Below, one piece after another: positions 1-12,169 of a stretch of DNA of 64,000 nucleotides. The DNA is from Rhizoclosmatium globosum. Taxonomy: Eukaryota; Chytridiomycota; Chytridiomycetes; Chytridiales; Chytriomycetaceae. The first letter of the stretch is position 1, and every line of letters starts with the position of its first letter. Under the pieces are notes generated by a model that was given only the letters and a program-made list of their open reading frames with translations, had not been told where the DNA came from and searched no databases. The DNA lies in NCBI GenBank assembly GCA_002104985.1, contig MCGO01000081.1, positions 62,001-126,000 on the forward strand, read 5' to 3'. The position numbers were made by a program, and so were the translations under genes.

Positions 1-256
1 CTTTAAGGGTTCAGTTTACAACCGTTGGTTACAAACCACATCTTGCAAGAACCCCACATTTTCAACGTAATTCAAGTAATTCTCTGCAATACTTTTCTTG
101 CCCAATTAAATAATCGACAAGCACCCTCTGTTTCCTTGCCCTTCCCCGCACAGAGTCGGAAATTGGCCTCCTGACTTTTTCTTCCAAACACCATCGTCAG
201 GTCGCCTCCATCTGCGCCCCGCCTTCCCTCTCTACTGCCAATCTGCTAGTTATCAA

Positions 257-1396
257 TGCATCAATCAATCAAGTGTGTCGTTGTCGGTGATGGGTGAGTG
301 CTGTTCGCATTAGGAAGAAGGTTCAAACTGGATCATTGATCACTTTGGATCTGGTTATTGGGTCGGAGGTGATCAGCCCGCCTCAGGAGTACCTTGGCTG
401 TGTGGTAGATGCATGCGGGCGAGTGAATCCAGGGCGAAGAGAGACCGAGATCGGATGACTTGTGAGGGTTGATGTGAGGGTTGTTTGGGTGGACTCGCCA
501 AGAGACGTGGCATCGGTGGAGAGGTGTCTTGCGTCTTTGCCTCCACTCTCTTTTACCATGTTGTACTTATCTTTTGCTATCACTCTCTAGTGCCGTGGGT
601 AAAACATGCTGTAAGTGTGCAAATTCAGTTTCATATTCTGTAACACCACTAATCACATCCAATATGCAGTGCTCATCAGTTACGCAACAAATACCTTCCC
701 TGCCGAGTATATCCCAACAGTGTACGTGCTTCTCTCCCTGTCACGACTCACTTCCGATCATTTTGCGCAGCAAAGCACAAGCCCTGCAACTAATTGACCC
801 AATTACTCAATAGCTTTGACAACTATTCGACGACAGTCAAAGTGGACGGAAGGCAAATTTCTCTCGTTCTCTGGGATACCGCCGGTCAAGAGGACTACGA
901 CCGTTTGCGTCCACTTTCGTACCCTCAAACTGATGTCTTTTTGATTTGCTTCTCTCTTGTGAACCCATCTTCATTCGAGAACGTTAAAGCAAAGGTGAAG
1001 TCTTGAATCACCCACTTCCTCTCTCTGCCGGCTAACATGTTATGTTCAGTGGTACCCAGAAGTTAGCCACCATGCTCCCAAGGCCCCTGTCCTCCTCGTT
1101 GGAACTAAGCTTGACTTGCGTGAGGACCCTGAAATCGTTTCTCGTTTGCGAAGCCACCGTATGTCTCCAATCTCCCACCAAGACGGAGTGTTGATGGCTC
1201 GATCTATCGAGGCTGTCAAGTACATGGAATGTTCAGCGTTGACTCAAAGAGGTCTCAAGAATGTGTTCGATGAGGCTATTCGTGCGGTGTTTGCGCCAAA
1301 GAAGGCTACAAAGAAGGGTGGTGAAGGGTGTGTCTTGTTGGTAAGTGTCATTGTGTATGCTTACTCATCAATTTAATTGACTACTTTCAACAGTAA
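257..1396 (+). CDS. RAC1: Rac-type Rho GTPase
   Basis: This is a small GTPase switch for actin, polarity and NADPH-oxidase signalling at the plasma membrane. The start ATG at 257 gives [13 protein letters not shown], split by an intron from GAVGKTC (591-610), which completes the P-loop. Later exons carry the effector region YIPTVFDNYS, the switch II motif [19 protein letters not shown], the base-binding motif GTKLDL and [11 protein letters not shown]. The last coding exon ends CVLL, and after one more intron only the stop codon (1394-1396) remains. CVLL is a CaaX box ending in Leu, which predicts geranylgeranylation. Five introns were placed by GT-AG ends. The SALTQRGLK stretch and the Pro-containing insert fit Rac better than Cdc42. 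Length, about 190 residues, is normal for the family. IFT140 follows downstream on the same strand. Confidence 0.95.
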
Positions 1397-1621
1397 ATAT
1401 TATGGATGTCCGTGTATTTGTTTGTCTCCTTGTCGATGGAAACTCAATAATGGCTGGCGTTATCCTTTTTCCCCTTTCCTCTTTCTCTCTTGTATTCTTT
1501 GCCCTGAAAAACTCTCGTTACCTTATCCTTTGCTGAAGATGTGTTGAACGTGAAATCATTTATCCCCTTGAATATAGTACTCTTTTTTGTTGTTTCATTG
1601 AAAGTTTGTCAGACACTTTTG

Positions 1622-4600
1622 ATGTGGGTTGAACGCGTCGTTGACGGAAGCTACAGTGTCACTGCAGCACATACGGTATACAACATTTTGGCGGCCGCGA
1701 ACAAGGAGGACGGATCAGTCTCGATTCTCTCTGAGGAGCATGGTTTGACATTTTCCCGCCTCACTGTAGTTCAATACCTGACAGACCATTAGGATCGACA
1801 ATCCTGAGCACTTCTGCGCAGCATAGAGAAGCACATGTGGTTAAATTGCATTGGCATCCTTCGAAAAGACTCTTGGCAGTTGGATGGTCAGCTGGTATTC
1901 ACGTCCGGTTTTTCCAAACCCCATCGACTGATCTATCTTCGTAACATTTTAGGAACTGTTGGAGTATGGTCAGACACTGAAGAGATCCTTCGAGAGGGTA
2001 CATCTCATACAACAAACATCACCTGTTTGGAATGGAATTCTACAGGGACGCGTTTAATATCCTGTGACGAGGTGCTTGAATACTATTCGGTTAAATCATT
2101 GATTCTAATCGATTGATATGTAGGAAGGGGAAGTCGTTGTTTGGAAAGTTGATGTTCGAGGAAAGATCAATTCGCTATGTCATTATCGGCTGAAGGGACC
2201 AGTATCACAATGTTCTTTTCGAAGATCTTCGGCTAAAGCCGAGAACAAGTTACGTAAACTATGTTTCTTGGCCTGTCCTTTCTGACTCGGCTCCATAGAA
2301 TCCCGGAATGCTCATCCTTCTTTCTCACCCTCGCCTCACTCGGCAAAATCTTTTACGCAGACGATATGGGTCGCTGCTCCGAATCTATCGCCACCTCCAA
2401 AATCCTCTCCTTCAAACTCTTTGACTCGAAGGATCAGATTGCGCTCATCACGCATGATCTCGTTTATTCGCAGTATTCTCTCTCGCCGGATGGTAAAATG
2501 AACCTGGAAACGGAAGTGAAGATCAGTACTGCAGGATTCAATGATCCCAAAAGTCTGCGTGTTGCCTGGGTTGACGATAATGGCGTGATTGCGATTGTGT
2601 CGGGAGGATCTAAAATTCGTGTGTTGGATGTTGTAAACGAAGAGAGCACGATGCTCTCATGTGGTATGTGGTTTTTCATTTGGAGTTATGTCTCTAAAAA
2701 TTGTTGGATAGCTAAAGAAGAAACGTCGATTACGTCAATCGTATACTGTCCTGCAAGAAGCATGCTTTGTGGTAAGTCGGGAAAAAGGGTGTGAATATGT
2801 GTTTTAAATAGATGTATAGCGAGTAATTCAAGTGGATCTTGTTATCTCTGGAAATATCATCTTGCTCCTCAACAAAAGATGAAAGGAAAGATGGATTTGG
2901 AATCATTATCACAAAGATGGCAAATGCTGGTGTCTTTGTCGGTCGAGGAGGCCGTTGAATCCATAATTTGGGGTAAGGTTTTGAGGAGAAGCTGGCAAGG
3001 TTATTTACTTGTGAACTAGGGGGATCTGGAACCTCTTTAATCGTCAGGACCAAATCATATCTTAAAATCTTCGAAGAGGAAAAAGTTTGTTGCGCGACCT
3101 ATCAAGGTTACTCCATTTTGCAGTTGTCCGCGTCCGTACTTCGAATTTTTAAGGGAGATGTAAGATTAGCTTGATAAAATAACACTTGACTGAAATTCAT
3201 CAGTCGATTCTTGAAATTGACGTTCAGGAGAAGGTTAAAAAGGTTGCAATCTCTGCAAGTATCTTTGTTGTGTCGACAGGAACCAATCTGCAAATCTTCG
3301 ACTTCCCTGAAGGTTTGGTTGTCCGTCACTATCAATATACTAAAATGATGGCTTCCAGATTTGAGCTCAGCGCGACTTCAGAGTGCGGTTAACTCTGATT
3401 CGAACTTGATTTGTGTCGATGGCCAGTCCATCTTTGCAGCGTACTCTCAGAAAGTAGACATTTTTAATATGACTGGCTCTTTGAAAAATACAATCAACGT
3501 GGGAAATCGGGATGGGACTATTCGCTTTATGGCTTCTTCGAACAACGTGATTGCAATTGTAAGGATGGTCCTACCAAGATAAGAAGCTTATTCTTTGATG
3601 TTTAGATCACTTCAAAAGATATCCTGAAAGTATACGACCTCTCCAGAAGAGAGCCCCGCTTCATAACGTCCAAGTCCTCTCAGTGAGTTTCAACTTTAAA
3701 CCTTTCATTTGATTATTTGACGCATTATTCACAACTCAGAGACAGTGTCCCTAATCTCAAAGTAATACAATCTATGGCTTTGAACAAGACAGGAACGCTG
3801 GTGGCGTATACAGGAATCGCTGAGTCAGAGGAAGCCTGTAATTTCATACTCATCTATAGTTTGGAGAAGGACATGTTCTTCAACTATGATATGCGCGACT
3901 TCAATTCGAATGTGAGAGAAAGTCTGCGATTTCTTGTACTAAGAGAGTATTCTAGCCTGTGTCTATCAGTTGGGGATGCGTCGATCAAAGAATCCTCGTT
4001 TGTGAAACAAGCAACGATGAAGTGAGTTGATCCAAATTTTAGAAACTGCACTCAATGATTTTTTCAGATATTTACATTCTTTGTTTCCTACGATCAAGGA
4101 ATTCTATTTCACGACAGATATGTCAAACCTCACGACGTTGGATCCCTTATTGGAGTGTCAATGCCGTATCATTATTTTACCTCCGTAAGCTATTGTGGAA
4201 TTCAGACTTCTTTGACAACAGTAACTTAGGCTCCGAATGCACCAACCACGTCAATCGTGATAAAACCTGCAACCGATTTTATTGGTATCGAGAATGCGGA
4301 TCCACAAGTGGTTTCTGCGATTATTGAGTTTTGCTATCAAGTCGATATCGATAACGTCGATGAGGCGTTTAAGGTACTGAAATGGTGAATGCATTGATAC
4401 TCATCCGTTTTCCAAGGCTTTAAACAAGATTGAAAACGAGCGAGTTTGGAAGAACTTAGCCAAAATCTGTGTCAAAAAGCGCAGAGTAGATGTGGCAACT
4501 GTTTGTTTGGCTAATATCAAACACGCGAAGGCGGTTGGGGCTCTTCGTCGAGTTGAAAGCGAAGGTTCCGTTGATCTTAAAGCAGCCATATTGGCAAGCT

Positions 4601-6805
4601 TCTTAGGTCAGTATTTTAGTAATGACAGAGCTAAAATAGGTTAACACCCTCATCAGATATGACGGAGGAAGTCGAAGAGATATACGAGAAAGCAAAGCGA
4701 TTTGATCTACTCAACATCTACTATCAAGATTGTGGACAATGGGAAATGGCCCTCGAAGTCGCGACTACTCGTGATCGAATCAATCTCAAAACAACATACG
4801 TCAAGTTTGGTCGATATTTAATGGATATTGGTGACAGAAGTGGAGCCATAGCGGCATTTGAGAAGGGTCAGGCTCTTTGGTATGTCAATTACCCATGATC
4901 AATAATTGACAACCTGAAACAGCTCTCAGGTGCCGCCTCAGATCTTCAACTCCGAAATGGAACTTAAGTCGTACGCCATTGACACGAGAGACAAGGTACG
5001 CACCGACATTATTCAGTTTCACGATGTCTCATAGACTTTAATAGAGCTTGAAAAAATGGTGGGCACAGTATGAGGAGAGCAGAGGAAACCTTGCCGACGC
5101 CCTCAAATTCTATGACGAATGTGGTGACAGCTTGTCTATTGTTCGACTTCACTGTGCAAATGGACGGATCGGAAAGGCGATTGAGCTTTCCAACAAGTCG
5201 AATAACCCAGCTGCGGCGTATCACATTGCCAGATACTATGAACGTGAAAATAAGGTGAATTTCAATGCTGACTTCGCTCTTCTAATCGCTGTTCTTTAGA
5301 TTGCCGACGCTATCGAGTTTTATGGACAAGCCAAATGCTATACTCAAGCCATTCGCCTTGCAAAAGAACATAATTTGATTAATCAACTCATAAATTTAGC
5401 CCTGCAGGGAACTGAGGATTCGATGTTGGATGTTGCGAAGTAGGTTTTCTGCACAAAACAAATGCCATTTAAACGAAATACAGTTACTTGGAAGCAACTG
5501 GCGCCAATCTAGACAAAGCCATTACTCTCTATCATCGCGCAGGCCAAACGTCTAAAGCCATTGACCTGTGCTTCCAAACACGAGAATTCCATGTCTTGGA
5601 CGAACTTGGTAAGTCCTCTTATGTCTATGATTCAAAACGCATGAACTAATATATTCAATTTCAAAAAAAAAACAGCATCAAGTCTTGGTCCTAAAAGCGA
5701 TCCCGAGCTTCTCTCAAAATGTGCTCGTTTTTTTATCGAGAACGAACAATACGAACATGCTGTAGCTTTACTTACAACTGCACGTCAATACCGCGAAGCA
5801 TTATCGCTATGCATTGCGAAGAACATCACTTTGACTGAAGACTTGGTAGACCGACTGGGTGGATCTGGAGATGACAGTGATGCCGATCCTGAGTTCTTGA
5901 ACAGAGTTGCAGAGTTGTGTATGCAGCAGAAGTCTTATCATTTGGCCTGTAAGAAGTTTTCGCAGGTACTCAACAATCTTTTGATTATCTGTTTGTGCTA
6001 ACCTAACATATGAACAGGCGGGAGACAAGGTGAAGGCCATGAAATGTCTCCTCCGTTCCAACGATGTCGAACGGATCATCTTCTTTGCCAGTTACGTGAA
6101 ACAAAGCTTTCCTATAATTAGGTTACTAAAGCTTGTCCTGAACAGACGTATCCGGCCCAAAGCAAAAAGAAATCTATGTCATTGCCGCAAACTTCCTCCA
6201 AACTCTCGACTGGCGCTCCAACGCAAACGTCATGAAATCCATTATCACCTTCTACACAAAGTCACGCGCCTTCGAGTCTCTCGCTGCGTTCTACGACTCA
6301 TGCTGTCAAGTCGAAATCGATGAGTACCAGAACTACGAGAAAGCTCTCGGTGCTTTGAAAGAAAGCGCGAAATGTCTGAGCAAAGCGCCAGAGAGTCCTG
6401 CTGTTGAGGAGAAAGTTCGGGCTTTGGTGGCGAGGATCGCGTATTTGGAAACATTTGTGCAAGCGAGGGCGAGTAACGATCCACGCGAGATGCTTGAGAT
6501 TTGCGATCATTTGTTGAGTGAAAGCGGGATTGATGTAAGAAATTTCCAGCTTTCTCCATTATGAATCTTAGATATCGTTGTAGCGTGCCGTTCGAGTTGG
6601 GGACATTTTTGCTCTTATGATTGAAACTCATTACTCGCACGGAAATATGGAAAAAGCTAGGCAATTGCTGGGAGAAATGCAGGCACGAATCTCGTCCATG
6701 AACCTTGAATACTATTTGGACGCAAGTATTTTGAGGTCGTTGAGAAACTCGGATCCTAATTTACAGCAGCAACGTGGTGAAGATGAGATTGAGGAAGATT
6801 ATTGA
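1622..6805 (+). CDS. IFT140: Intraflagellar transport protein IFT140 (IFT-A core)
   Basis: IFT140 is a core subunit of the IFT-A retrograde train and is needed to build and maintain the flagellum. The N-terminal third is WD40-like beta-propeller (for example WHPSKRLLAVGWSAG and CLEWNSTGTRLISCDE). The rest is a long TPR/alpha-solenoid with hallmark IFT140 stretches: a DEAFK..LNKIENERVWKNLAK segment near 4350-4460, KWWAQYEESRGNLADALKFY near 5055, IYVIAANFLQTLDWR near 6172 and CCQVEIDEYQNYEKALGALK near 6303. It ends in an acidic EIEEDY tail. I count well over ten short introns, for example the one between FASY and QKEI at about 6096-6162. The reading frame is intact across all of them. The start at 1622 (MWVERVVDG) is tentative, because an in-frame ATG at 1541 also exists. 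The presence of this gene implies a flagellated zoospore stage. Confidence 0.93.
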
Positions 6806-6858
6806 TCAAAATGAGTTGTTTTTCAAATAGACTGATGGAATTTCGTGTTTATTCTTCT

Positions 6859-7158
6859 CTATCCACTTTTGATATTTGTGCTGTTTTTGAGAAGGAAGAG
6901 ACCGAGGTATTCTGTTGGGTTCTGTGGCCTACACACTTTCTTCAACACAAAGAAACGTATCCATGTCTAATGTTCTTCTCACCTTTCTTTTGCGACGCTT
7001 TTCAAACCTTCAATCAAAATCGGAATTACTGTTTGATCCAAATAAGTTCTTGGTGGGAGGGCTGGTACAGGTGGCTTGGCGAACAACGCGTCTTTTTCAG
7101 CTTGTACAGTATCGATCAACGCTTTCGTCAATCCAGCGGCTTCTGGCGTCTTTGGCAT
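6859..7158 (-). CDS. DPY30: DPY30/Sdc1 subunit of COMPASS H3K4 methyltransferase
   Basis: This small two-exon gene is hidden behind other-frame ORFs. The first exon starts at the ATG at 7158 (MPKTPEAAGLTKALI) and runs through the Dpy-30 motif TYLDQTVIPILIEGLKSVAKE. A GT-AG intron of about 54 nt interrupts the codon before RPQNPTEYLGLFLLKN, the second half of the motif, and the stop is at 6859-6861. DPY30 forms a homodimer of two-helix X-type bundles that docks Ash2 in the SET1/COMPASS complex in the nucleus. The product is about 82 residues, close to the family norm. An in-frame TGA lies upstream of this ATG, so an extra upstream exon is possible but not required. Its 3' end converges on the IFT140 stop with only 53 bp between them. 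Confidence 0.87.
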
Positions 7159-7438
7159 TTGGGGAGGGGTTGTTGGTTTTTCGAAAGATTTACATCCAGT
7201 TCAGAACAAGTTATACATGTTGAAATAAGTTCTACAATAAAGCATGTAAGCTTGTTGCTACGTTCACTATCAGCCACAGCTAATATTAGCCACGACTTTT
7301 ATTCAATGTGGATTCAACAATCGGACAGTGCCCGAAGTGGTGTCTATTTTGATTTACTGGAATGACATATTAAAAGCAACTACATAAATTACATTTATTT
7401 CTCCTCCTACTAAAACAACGCGCAACAGAAAAGCCACC

Positions 7439-9049
7439 CTAATCAAACTGCAACTTTTTTGTACAAATCTCATACACCATCCTCCTCCGAATATACCCCA
7501 TCACATTCTGACTAAAATCAAACTCCGCCTCTCTCGCAATATACTCTGCATACATACACGTGAAGACACCACAATCATATCCATTCAATTGTCCAGGAAT
7601 GTCCGGTGGGCAGTAATCCGTCCACCCCGTGAAATCAAAAGGCTTTTTCCGTTTGTCGAGGGACTCGGCGTCTAGGTATTTTCGGTACACGTCTTTGACG
7701 CGGTTGGAGCCGTGGAGGGAGTCGTAGAATTCTATTCGCTTTTTTTTGAAGTTTATGGTGGAGCATGTCCAGTGCATGCCGAGGTGGACGGGTATGATTA
7801 CGTAGTCGAGGGCGAAGAGGTCGAACTGATGATTAGTTGGGTGTTAGGATGACGAGTGTGCAATATATACAGATAAATACCTTTTTCGTCCATCGCCGAA
7901 CGCGGTCGTATCCTTGTTGGCACAAAGTTGTGTAAAAGAATGTGTTGAAGAAATGGATCTTTGGGTATTGGTCAGGATGACGTTGTGCACGATCCATAAG
8001 CATAGATCCGTAAAAGTTTATCACCTACGTGATTTTGTGTTAACATGCAGTTGGATACGGTTTAGATAATTACTTCATCGTTTAACCAAGTTCCTGGTGA
8101 CAATGTTTTGATGTCGTCTCGAGTCAAATCGACGTTGAAGCCAGAGACCACAGGGTTTGGACCACGTGAGAACGCTTTGTTGATCTATTCGGTTCTTGAT
8201 TAGTTCTTTCACTTCTCGCCTTATTGAGGCTCACAATCTCTTCGGCTTGAGCGGATAGTTTTGGGAATGGATCTGGTTTCGCCTTTGATAAACAATAGTC
8301 AATTATCAAGAACCAAATCAGTTTCCAAGGGGAAACAAAAGAGCTTAAATAGTACCGCTTTTGCAATTTCCAAGAGTCGTAATCGTTCAATCTGTAGGTA
8401 TTATTCGAAGAATCGGTCACTTCATTCCTTTATAAGATTTGACGATACGGACCTCTGCATCACGTTCAGTATTTTTCGCAATCATACTTTGCAGGAAAGG
8501 TGATTCTGCCAGAGGACTTTTGAGTAATGGCTTTGGAGTTCTGGACGTGCAAGAGTCAGATCAGGCCAAGAGTATTACCCACTATTTAATAGTTGTCTCT
8601 TACACCATGATATCCTGAAGTCTCAGTCTGATGGCATCGATATCATTTGCAAGTGTTGAAGTTTGCCTACAGTTCGAGCAAGAGTGAACAACAGTCAGCA
8701 ACCAATCCAATCCGAATAAAGACACAAATCAAGTACTTTGCGGGTGTTCCAGGTGCCGAAGTCGCTGTAGTTTCCAGGTTAGGCATCCCACCAATTCAAC
8801 CAATCCACCAACAAACACAAACAACCACAAACCATCCATCTTCGAAACAGCCTCAAAATAGACAGCGAGCGAGTCAAAGTTTGTTGTGTTTGGAACTTTG
8901 ACGTTGTTCATTTGAAGATCGAATCGACTTGTTTCGACCAGGTCCATCGATTCAACTGGCTCGTTGTCGCTGTCACTTTCACTCTCGCTTTCGTCGGAAA
9001 GTGCGTGGCCGTGGCGCGTGAACATGTTGGCGAGTTGGTGCACCGACAT
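7439..9049 (-). CDS. ULP1: Ulp1/SENP-type SUMO-specific cysteine protease
   Basis: This C48-family protease cleaves SUMO precursors and removes SUMO from target proteins, usually at nuclear pores. The start at 9049 gives an N-terminal tail with an acidic Ser/Glu/Asp stretch. The C-terminal catalytic domain is spread over several exons. It begins near VSGFNVDLTRDDIKTLSPG, continues through INFYGSMLMDRAQ and HFFNTFFYTTL, and then reaches the catalytic core. Visible catalytic residues are His in MHWTC, Asp in FYDSLHG, Gln in PGQLNGYDCG and Cys in the same segment. The ending KKLQFD* is typical of the family. About six introns are present. The gene is head-to-tail with the WD40 gene upstream: its start at 9049 lies 58 bp from that gene's stop at 9107. 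Confidence 0.92.
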
Positions 9050-9106
9050 CGTTCGTTGCTTTCTTTCTTTTAATTCTTCTTTCTCTGAATGGATAAACCT
9101 GAAATC

Positions 9107-10548
9107 TATTCAATCAAAAACACTTGTGCACTTCCATCCTCGCCACACGTCACAAAACTGCGCTCTCCACTGCCTATTGCGAGATCAAGAATTGGGCCGG
9201 AATGACCATAGAAGATCGCTGGTATGTCCCTGTTCGCAGATCCCATAATCGCACTGTCTTATCCAGCGATGCAGACAGCATTAAGGGCGCTGTCTTGAGG
9301 AAATGAGTCTTTGTGATTCCTTTCGGGTGTCGGAATGTTGAACGGAGACGCATTGTAGTGATATCCCAGAGCGCGATTGTGCCGTCAATAGAAGCTACTG
9401 AACCAACAGGAAGGCTGTGTGTTGAGTTAATATACAGTGACGAACCAGAAATAACACTTACTGTGTAGAAAATCCACAACTCTCCACACTATCCTCCGCT
9501 TTACTCACACTTCCCAACACTTTCCCACTTCCCAAATGCACCAAACACGCGCTTCCATCTTGCCCACCTGCGAGAACGACTTGACTTTCCGGTGTACACC
9601 CAAACTTGTGACTGGGTTTCCATTCAGAAATCGTGCATCTGTAGACTGGAATGTTTGCTTTACGGTTGCTGATTTGGTCATAACTGAACAGGTTTCCATC
9701 TTCCCCACCAGACACAATGCTCTTTCCGTCCGGTGTAAACTGACCACACAATACGCTCGCAGAATGTCCAGTGAACACATTCATACATTGACCTGACGGA
9801 ACAGCCCTGTTTCAAATCCCATTTTGAAATCAGCTATTTGATATACCCTCTGCCGAAAGCCAAAACGAGACTACCACATCCATAAAGTCCCATCACTACT
9901 TCCACACAACAGCGCGTTTCCTCGTGGATGCCAGTTCAACCATGTAACTTCACTGGGCCCATCCAACTCCAGAATCTGGTCGCCGTCGCAGTTTTGTACA
10001 CAAACAACCGGCCATCCATGCCCCTGTCGCCAAAAACTGTCCATCATGACTGAAACCAGTAGCAATCACGGAATCCGAGTGTGCTATAGTTCTCTGCGTT
10101 CAGAGTCTTCCCCCCTCACACACACACACACCACACCACCAAACACTCACATGTCAACTGCTTAATCATCTCCGAGGTTCACTGTTCCACACGAAGCTGG
10201 CGTCATCGCCGCCACCCGAACCACGATTGAGTCCTGGGAAGGGTGCATTGCGACAGAGTAAACTGGTTCTTTGTGTTGGAAGAAGCCCTGAACGGCGTCG
10301 GATCGTTTGAGGCCAATCATAACTTCGTCGTCTCTGATTGATTTGATTTGAATCGATTGATGATTTACTTGTTAGAAAGATAGGGTTCTTGACAGGTTGG
10401 GCGACGTACCCGCCTCTTCGTCGTCTTCGTCTTCCGGATCATCAACGTCGATTGCGTCTTCGTCTTCGTCTTCGTACTCGTCCTGGTCCGAATCGTGGTC
10501 CATCACATTGTCAAAGTCGGAATAGTCGTCGGGATCGCGTGGCGCCAT
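9107..10548 (-). CDS. SQT1: AAMP/Sqt1-like WD40 repeat protein
   Basis: The start at 10548 (MAPRDPDDYSDFD) leads into a strongly acidic N-terminal tail of Asp/Glu runs, as in Sqt1 and AAMP. Seven or so WD repeats follow. One contains TWLNWHPRGNALLCGSSDG and TLWMW, matching the AAMP/Sqt1 signature. Later repeats include GHSASVLCGQFTPDGKSIVS and SVASIDGTIALWDI. Yeast Sqt1 is a dedicated chaperone that loads ribosomal protein uL16 (Rpl10) onto 60S subunits, and animal AAMP is cytosolic. The last repeat is out of frame. WDLRTG runs into a stop at 9174, but one extra G in the run at 9228-9230 restores GHSGPILDLAIGSGERS and a natural ending VFLIE* at 9107. I treat this as a probable consensus error. 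If it is real, the propeller lacks its closing strand. Confidence 0.85.
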
Positions 10549-11040
10549 TTCTGAAAGTGTTTGCTTTGCGAATGTTCTTTTGTTGAGGATTTGATTTGGG
10601 GAAAAAGAAAAAAAAGGGAGAGTAACTTTGGGAATAACATCAAATACTTGCAGGGTTCATGGAGTACTGTATGTATGTTTGACTGTTGTGGAAGTGGGTC
10701 AGAAAGTGACATCCTCTGACATAACCAGTCTTGAGTATAAGACAGGAAAGCAAGTTACTTCACGATTTACAGACAACTTTTCCCATTTTAGTCTTATACG
10801 CAATATGGTTTTGAAAACATCAAAAATCGAGATCCATCACGACCTCCGAGCAAGAACAAAGAAAACTTAAGCAAAAATTTTGGTGGCTGTGATGGATGGT
10901 GGGGGCGCCGTTGGAAGTTGTACGCAGGTCGTGGTGTCTTCTCTTTTGGAAATGGTGTTGAGTCTTATGGGATCAATTTTTCCTGCAATTTTCACCAAGG
11001 GGGTTTTGTTTTCTTGCTCGGAAACCACCAATTTTATGAG
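10549..11040. promoter_or_regulatory. Divergent intergenic region
   Basis: This stretch of about 490 bp separates the start codons of the WD40 gene (minus strand) and the glycosyltransferase-like gene (plus strand), so both promoters should lie here. Short ORFs in it (for example 10628-10870) show no family resemblance and no coding-like composition. I see no TATA box or repeat that I would defend. Confidence 0.5.
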
Positions 11041-12051
11041 ATGGTTCGCACCAACCGTCAGCTGTTGACCACTATCATTGGGTTTCTGACACTAGGACTT
11101 GTGGGTTTACATCAACTCTCTCTGCGGGTCATTCTCCTCTCCGAAAGACCAGTTCCACCCATTCTTATTTCCCTTACTTCCACTGCCGCTCGTCTGAACT
11201 ACGAACTGCCACTCACAGTATCATCCCTCATCACACAGAAGTCACTTCCATCACCAGTTGCAATCCACATATACATCCCACACGCAGATCTACAAGCATT
11301 TGCCAATTTTTTGACAGCACAACCTACGTCGGCACTCAGCCACCCAAGTGTCACAATCATACCGTCTTTAGATTACGGCCCGCTACAAAGTTCATTCCTG
11401 CTATTCTTGACTCACATCACAGGGGTCCAATTGTTGTTTGCGACGACGACCATATCTATGGATCAACTGTCCTCCGCGACTTGTACAACCACTACCGAAA
11501 GACCCTTCAAAAGCATACGGCCTACGTGGATGGCGCATCAACGCAGACATGACTTGGGGAGTCACAAAAAACTTTTGGCACCATATCATCTTTGGATATT
11601 TTATCGCCGCCCCGTATCGTGTTGGGATCTTGACTGCAAATTCTTGTTAATCCTAAACAGCGCGTGGTTTGCAGGAACAGAAGCGTCATTTCAGATTACA
11701 CTGGATTAAAGAGCGGGCGAAACTGATGGATGATATTTGGATTAACGGGCATTTAGCTCAGCTTGACGTACAAAGGTATTTAGTACCTACGTGGACTGTT
11801 AGTGTTGACTTTGCAAAGACAAAGTCTTTGGAGGGACGTTGAAGGATGCAAGTATCGACAGACAGAAGGCGAATAACGAAGCTATCGAGCACTTCAGAGC
11901 TGCGTTTGTGAGGGAGAAGATTCCGTATATTCCTTTGGAGCAAGATGTGAATGAGGTGAATTCACCTGAATGGGCGTTTGTTGGGTGGCGGAAGGGATGG
12001 GTTCCGTTTCGAGAGTGGATAGTGCGGGCATGGTTAGACCTCATAGAATAG
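11041..12051 (+). CDS. GT-A-fold glycosyltransferase-like type II membrane protein, frame-broken
   Basis: The ATG at 11041 gives MVRTNRQLLTTIIGFLTLG, a short cytosolic tail plus one transmembrane helix, as in a Golgi type II enzyme. The lumenal part starts with an ISLTSTAARLNYELPLTVSSL motif, then DYGP. In the next frame come TKFIPAIL and IVVCDDDHIYG, where the DDD would bind the nucleotide sugar and metal. Then come AYGLRGWRINADMTW, DDIWINGHLAQLDV and a C-terminal helix ending WLDLIE*. This order matches a family of putative GT-A glycosyltransferases; the donor and acceptor are unknown. The pieces lie in different frames with at least four breaks, the first at the CCC of 11379-11381, which one extra C would mend. 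At least two others also need one base. One near 11645 does not fit a single missing base, so true decay cannot be excluded. Confidence 0.6.
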
Positions 12052-12169
12052 AAATAGTCAACGAAGACACAGTTCTCGATTTCAAATTCATTTATTGAAG
12101 CTATCATTTAATTGAGAGGGAAACTTTTGGGCGAAGACAACAGGTTATTTACCAGACTATTGATTATAA

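Noticed and set aside
6802..7365. Plus-strand 187-codon ORF after IFT140
   Set aside because: It is the antisense shadow of DPY30. It has no domain, and it begins across the IFT140 stop.
10628..10870. Small ORF in the divergent spacer
   Set aside because: No homology, no start context, and poor codon character. Probably chance.
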